A stretch of 64,000 nucleotides of DNA, from NCBI GenBank assembly GCA_905221605.1, contig CAJNDS010002185.1:186001-250000 (forward strand). The letters are read 5' to 3'. Under the pieces are notes generated by a model. It was not told the origin of the DNA and did not search any database. It saw only the letters and a program-made list of their open reading frames with translations. Both the position numbers and the translations under genes were made by a program. Below are positions 61,915-64,000 of this stretch, in pieces (the stretch's first letter is position 1; the number at the start of each line of letters is the position of its first letter). Source of the DNA: Symbiodinium natans (taxonomy: Eukaryota > Sar > Dinophyceae > Suessiales > Symbiodiniaceae).

Positions 61915-62165
61915 AAACCCTGTAAACCCTCTAAACCCTATAAACCCTAAACCCTCTAGACCCTCTAGACCCTCTAAACCCTCTAAACCCTCTAAACCCT
62001 ATAAACCCTATAAACCCTATAAACCCTCAAAACTATAAACCCTATAAACCCTATAAACCCTATAAACCCTGTAAACCCTATAAACCATATAAACCCTATA
62101 AACCCTACAGCCTATAAACCCTAAACTAGACCCTTATAACCCCTATAAACCCCATAAACCCCATA
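61915..62165. repeat. CCCTATAAA and CCCTCTAAA array
   Basis: Roughly 25 nine-base units, a longer variant of the telomere-like repeat. Confidence 0.9.

Positions 62166-62166
<1 letters not shown>

Positions 62167-62203
<37 letters not shown>
62167..62203. repeat. Poly-C tract
   Basis: About 37 consecutive C, followed by about ten A. Confidence 0.95.
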
Positions 62204-62213
<10 letters not shown>

Positions 62214-62465
62214 ATAAACCTTAAGCCGAACCATAAACCCGAAAGCCACCATGAACCATGGGCGGAAGGGGGGGCAGGCGGCAGCCTTTTACAAACACAG
62301 TGAGGGGGTGGGGGGTGGGATACCCTGGAAGGGGGATTGGGGGGGAGGGGGGGGGGGAGGGTGCACCTTCCTAAACCTCCGGACTTTCAGCAAGCCACAA
62401 AAACCTAAACCTCAAACCCCTAACCCCCACACCCAAACGCCCCAAAACACATTGCCCAATCCTAA

Positions 62466-62552
62466 ACCTAAACCCTAAACCCTAAACCCTAAACCCTAAA
62501 CCCTAAACCCTAAACCCTAAACCCTAAACCCTAAACCCTAAACCCTAAACCC
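62466..62552. repeat. CCCTAAA telomere-like array
   Basis: About 12 near-perfect units. Confidence 0.9.
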
Positions 62553-63717
62553 TAACCTTCAAACATCTCGGGCCCCAGGCCAGGGTGGCGGGAACAGGGC
62601 TCAGGCCGGTGAATGCCAAGGCGGGCGCACCTTGGATGCAAGCTTCGGAGGTTTAGGGTTTAGGGTTTAGGGCTTAGGGCTTAGGGCTTAGGGTTCAAGG
62701 TTTAGGGTTTAGGGTTTAGGTTTTTTTCGGTGAGGGTTTAGGGCTTAGGGTTCAGGGTTTAGGGTTTAACGTTTCCAGGGTTTTCTAGGGTTTAGGGTGT
62801 TTAGGATTTCTAGGGTTGCTAGAGTTTCTAAGGTTTCTAGGGTTTCTAGGGTTTCTGGGGCTTCTGGGGTTTGTAGGGTTTCTAGGGTTTCTAGGGTTTG
62901 TCGGGCTTCTAGGTTTTCTAGGGTTTAGGGCTTAGGGCGGTTTATAGGGCTTAGGGGTTAGGGCTTTGGGGGTATAGGGCTTTGGGCTGCGAGTTTAGGG
63001 TTTTGGGTTCAGGCTTTGGGGTGACTTGTGTGGGAAACTCTTTGCATGATGCTGCCTTTACGAGTCCTGTCTTAATGCAGCCCACAGGTCCAACAAGGGG
63101 TCACAATTTGGATAAATAGCCGTACAGGGACACTTCTTCAAATCTCTTTACCCGTTTCTTCTCAGGTGCCTGGCCCTCGACGAAGAGACACAAGCGTCCA
63201 CTAAACTTCCCCCAGCCATAGCCCTGCGGTCCCGGATTCTGTCGAGTGCCACTATGCACACCTAGGTGTGGGGATGAGCTCAAGAGTCGCCAAGCGATAA
63301 TGGGCCAACAAGAATGAGCAACAATCAGCCCTGAACCCAAGGCACTCTTCATCCCTAAACCCCAAACCGCCCAAGTCCCTCTTGGAAGCTCCGTGAAACC
63401 TGGGGCCCCCTGCCGTTCATCATCGCCTGATGGCGAAAGGATATGAATGGCTCTGACCCCGTACCCTGTAGTGTTTAGGGTTTATAGGGAATCTAGGGCT
63501 GTTTAGGATCGAAGTAGGGTTTGAGCCACCTTATTTGGGGCGCTATCGTACAGCTTCAGGTGATTGAGGGCCCCTTGAGACCAATCATATCTGTCCTGAA
63601 TGGTTGGCAGGAGGGGAAGGAGCCATGCGCCACGAGATATTATGGTTGAGAATTGCTCTTCTTGCAGTAGCAGGAGTTTATGCTTTGCGAATGAGTCGGT
63701 CTGTCTCTGTTTTGCGG

Positions 63718-63805
63718 ATGCCTTTGCCTTTGCCTTTGCCTTTTCCTTTTCCTTTTCCTTTGCCTTTGCCTTTGCCTTTGCCTTTGCCTTTGCCTTTGCC
63801 TTTAT
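63718..63805. repeat. TTTGCC hexamer repeat
   Basis: About 14 units with TTTTCC interruptions, followed by degenerate TTTGTC units and GTGTGAGC repeats to the window end. It makes the F/A and P/L repeat ORFs, which are artefacts. Confidence 0.95.
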
Positions 63806-64000
63806 CTTCGTATTCGTCTTCGTCGTTGTCTTTGTCTGGGTCTTTGTCGCTGTCCTTGTCTTTGTCTGTGTCCGTGTCTTTGTCGTTGTCTTTGTCTTTG
63901 TCTGTCTTGGTGTTGGTCTTCGTCTTTATCTTTGTGGGCGTGCGGGCGTGTGGGCGTGTGTGAGCGTGTGTGGGCGTGTGTGAGCGTGTGTGAGCGTGTG

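Larger units (their letters stand above)
61194..64000. other. Repeat-rich right edge without a recognised gene
   Basis: Contains a poly-G tract (about 61,386-61,417), CCCTATAAA-type repeats (61,915-62,165), a run of about 37 C (62,167-62,203), CCCTAAA array (62,466-62,552), TTTAGGG and TTTCTAGGG repeats (62,652-62,935) and TTTGCC/TTTGTC repeats to the end. One GC-rich island at about 62,570-62,650 lies between CCCTAAA and TTTAGGG arrays and may be an exon (minus strand GAPALAFTGLSPVPATLAW), unidentified. 63,030-63,600 is unique sequence with no gene recognised. Confidence 0.5.

Noticed and set aside
63600-63983. ORFs rich in FAFAF and PLPLP
   Set aside because: Translation of TTTGCC/TTTGTC simple repeats.

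Overview
This window looks like nuclear DNA of a dinoflagellate. The reasons are: Arabidopsis-type telomere-like repeats (TTTAGGG and close variants) scattered everywhere; genes cut into very short exons whose introns mostly start with GC, and also with GT, GA or GG, and end in AG, usually followed by G; all recognisable genes on one strand; and a Ty1/copia-type retroelement with CCCH zinc fingers. The species cannot be named from the sequence.

Layout, read on the minus strand (right to left). (1) 61.1-64 kb: repeats with no recognised gene. (2) 48,739-61,143: a complete, apparently young LTR retrotransposon with two identical 143-bp LTRs. It has a long gag-like ORF and a 2,863-codon pol ORF. 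After integrase, reverse transcriptase and RNase H, pol carries three non-retroviral domains: a 2-oxoglutarate/Fe(II) dioxygenase-like domain, an SGNH-hydrolase-like domain and a Tpt1/KptA RNA 2'-phosphotransferase-like domain. The element sits inside a small inverted-repeat (MITE-like) element. (3) 43,962-25,361: a class II fructose-bisphosphate aldolase gene. At least 23 exons of 28-69 bp can be placed one by one, in order and mostly in exact reading phase, on the E. coli-type enzyme. (4) About 25.3-16.6 kb: repeats with a few candidate exons, no gene recognised. (5) 16.6-16.05 kb: three phase-compatible exons of unknown identity. (6) 13,183 to about 0.96 kb: an alpha/beta hydrolase of the hormone-sensitive-lipase type, again in mini-exons, with the HGGGW oxyanion motif and the GDSSG nucleophile elbow. 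Its C-terminal end runs towards or past the left edge.

Introns of both genes are 0.2-2 kb. They are built largely of telomere-like arrays, with TTTAGGG-type repeats after the donor and CCCTAAA-type repeats before the acceptor in the sense direction, plus MITE-like elements and simple repeats. Almost every short GC-rich island between the arrays proved to be an exon or a plausible candidate. Long ORFs in the repeat areas are mostly read-through of the repeats and were not called.

The most interesting signals are: the shattered genes with telomere-repeat introns; a GNRA-tetraloop hairpin motif present 11 times in the retroelement in all three coding phases with covarying stems; the three captured enzyme-like domains in pol; and a gag-to-pol junction that passes through a third reading frame.
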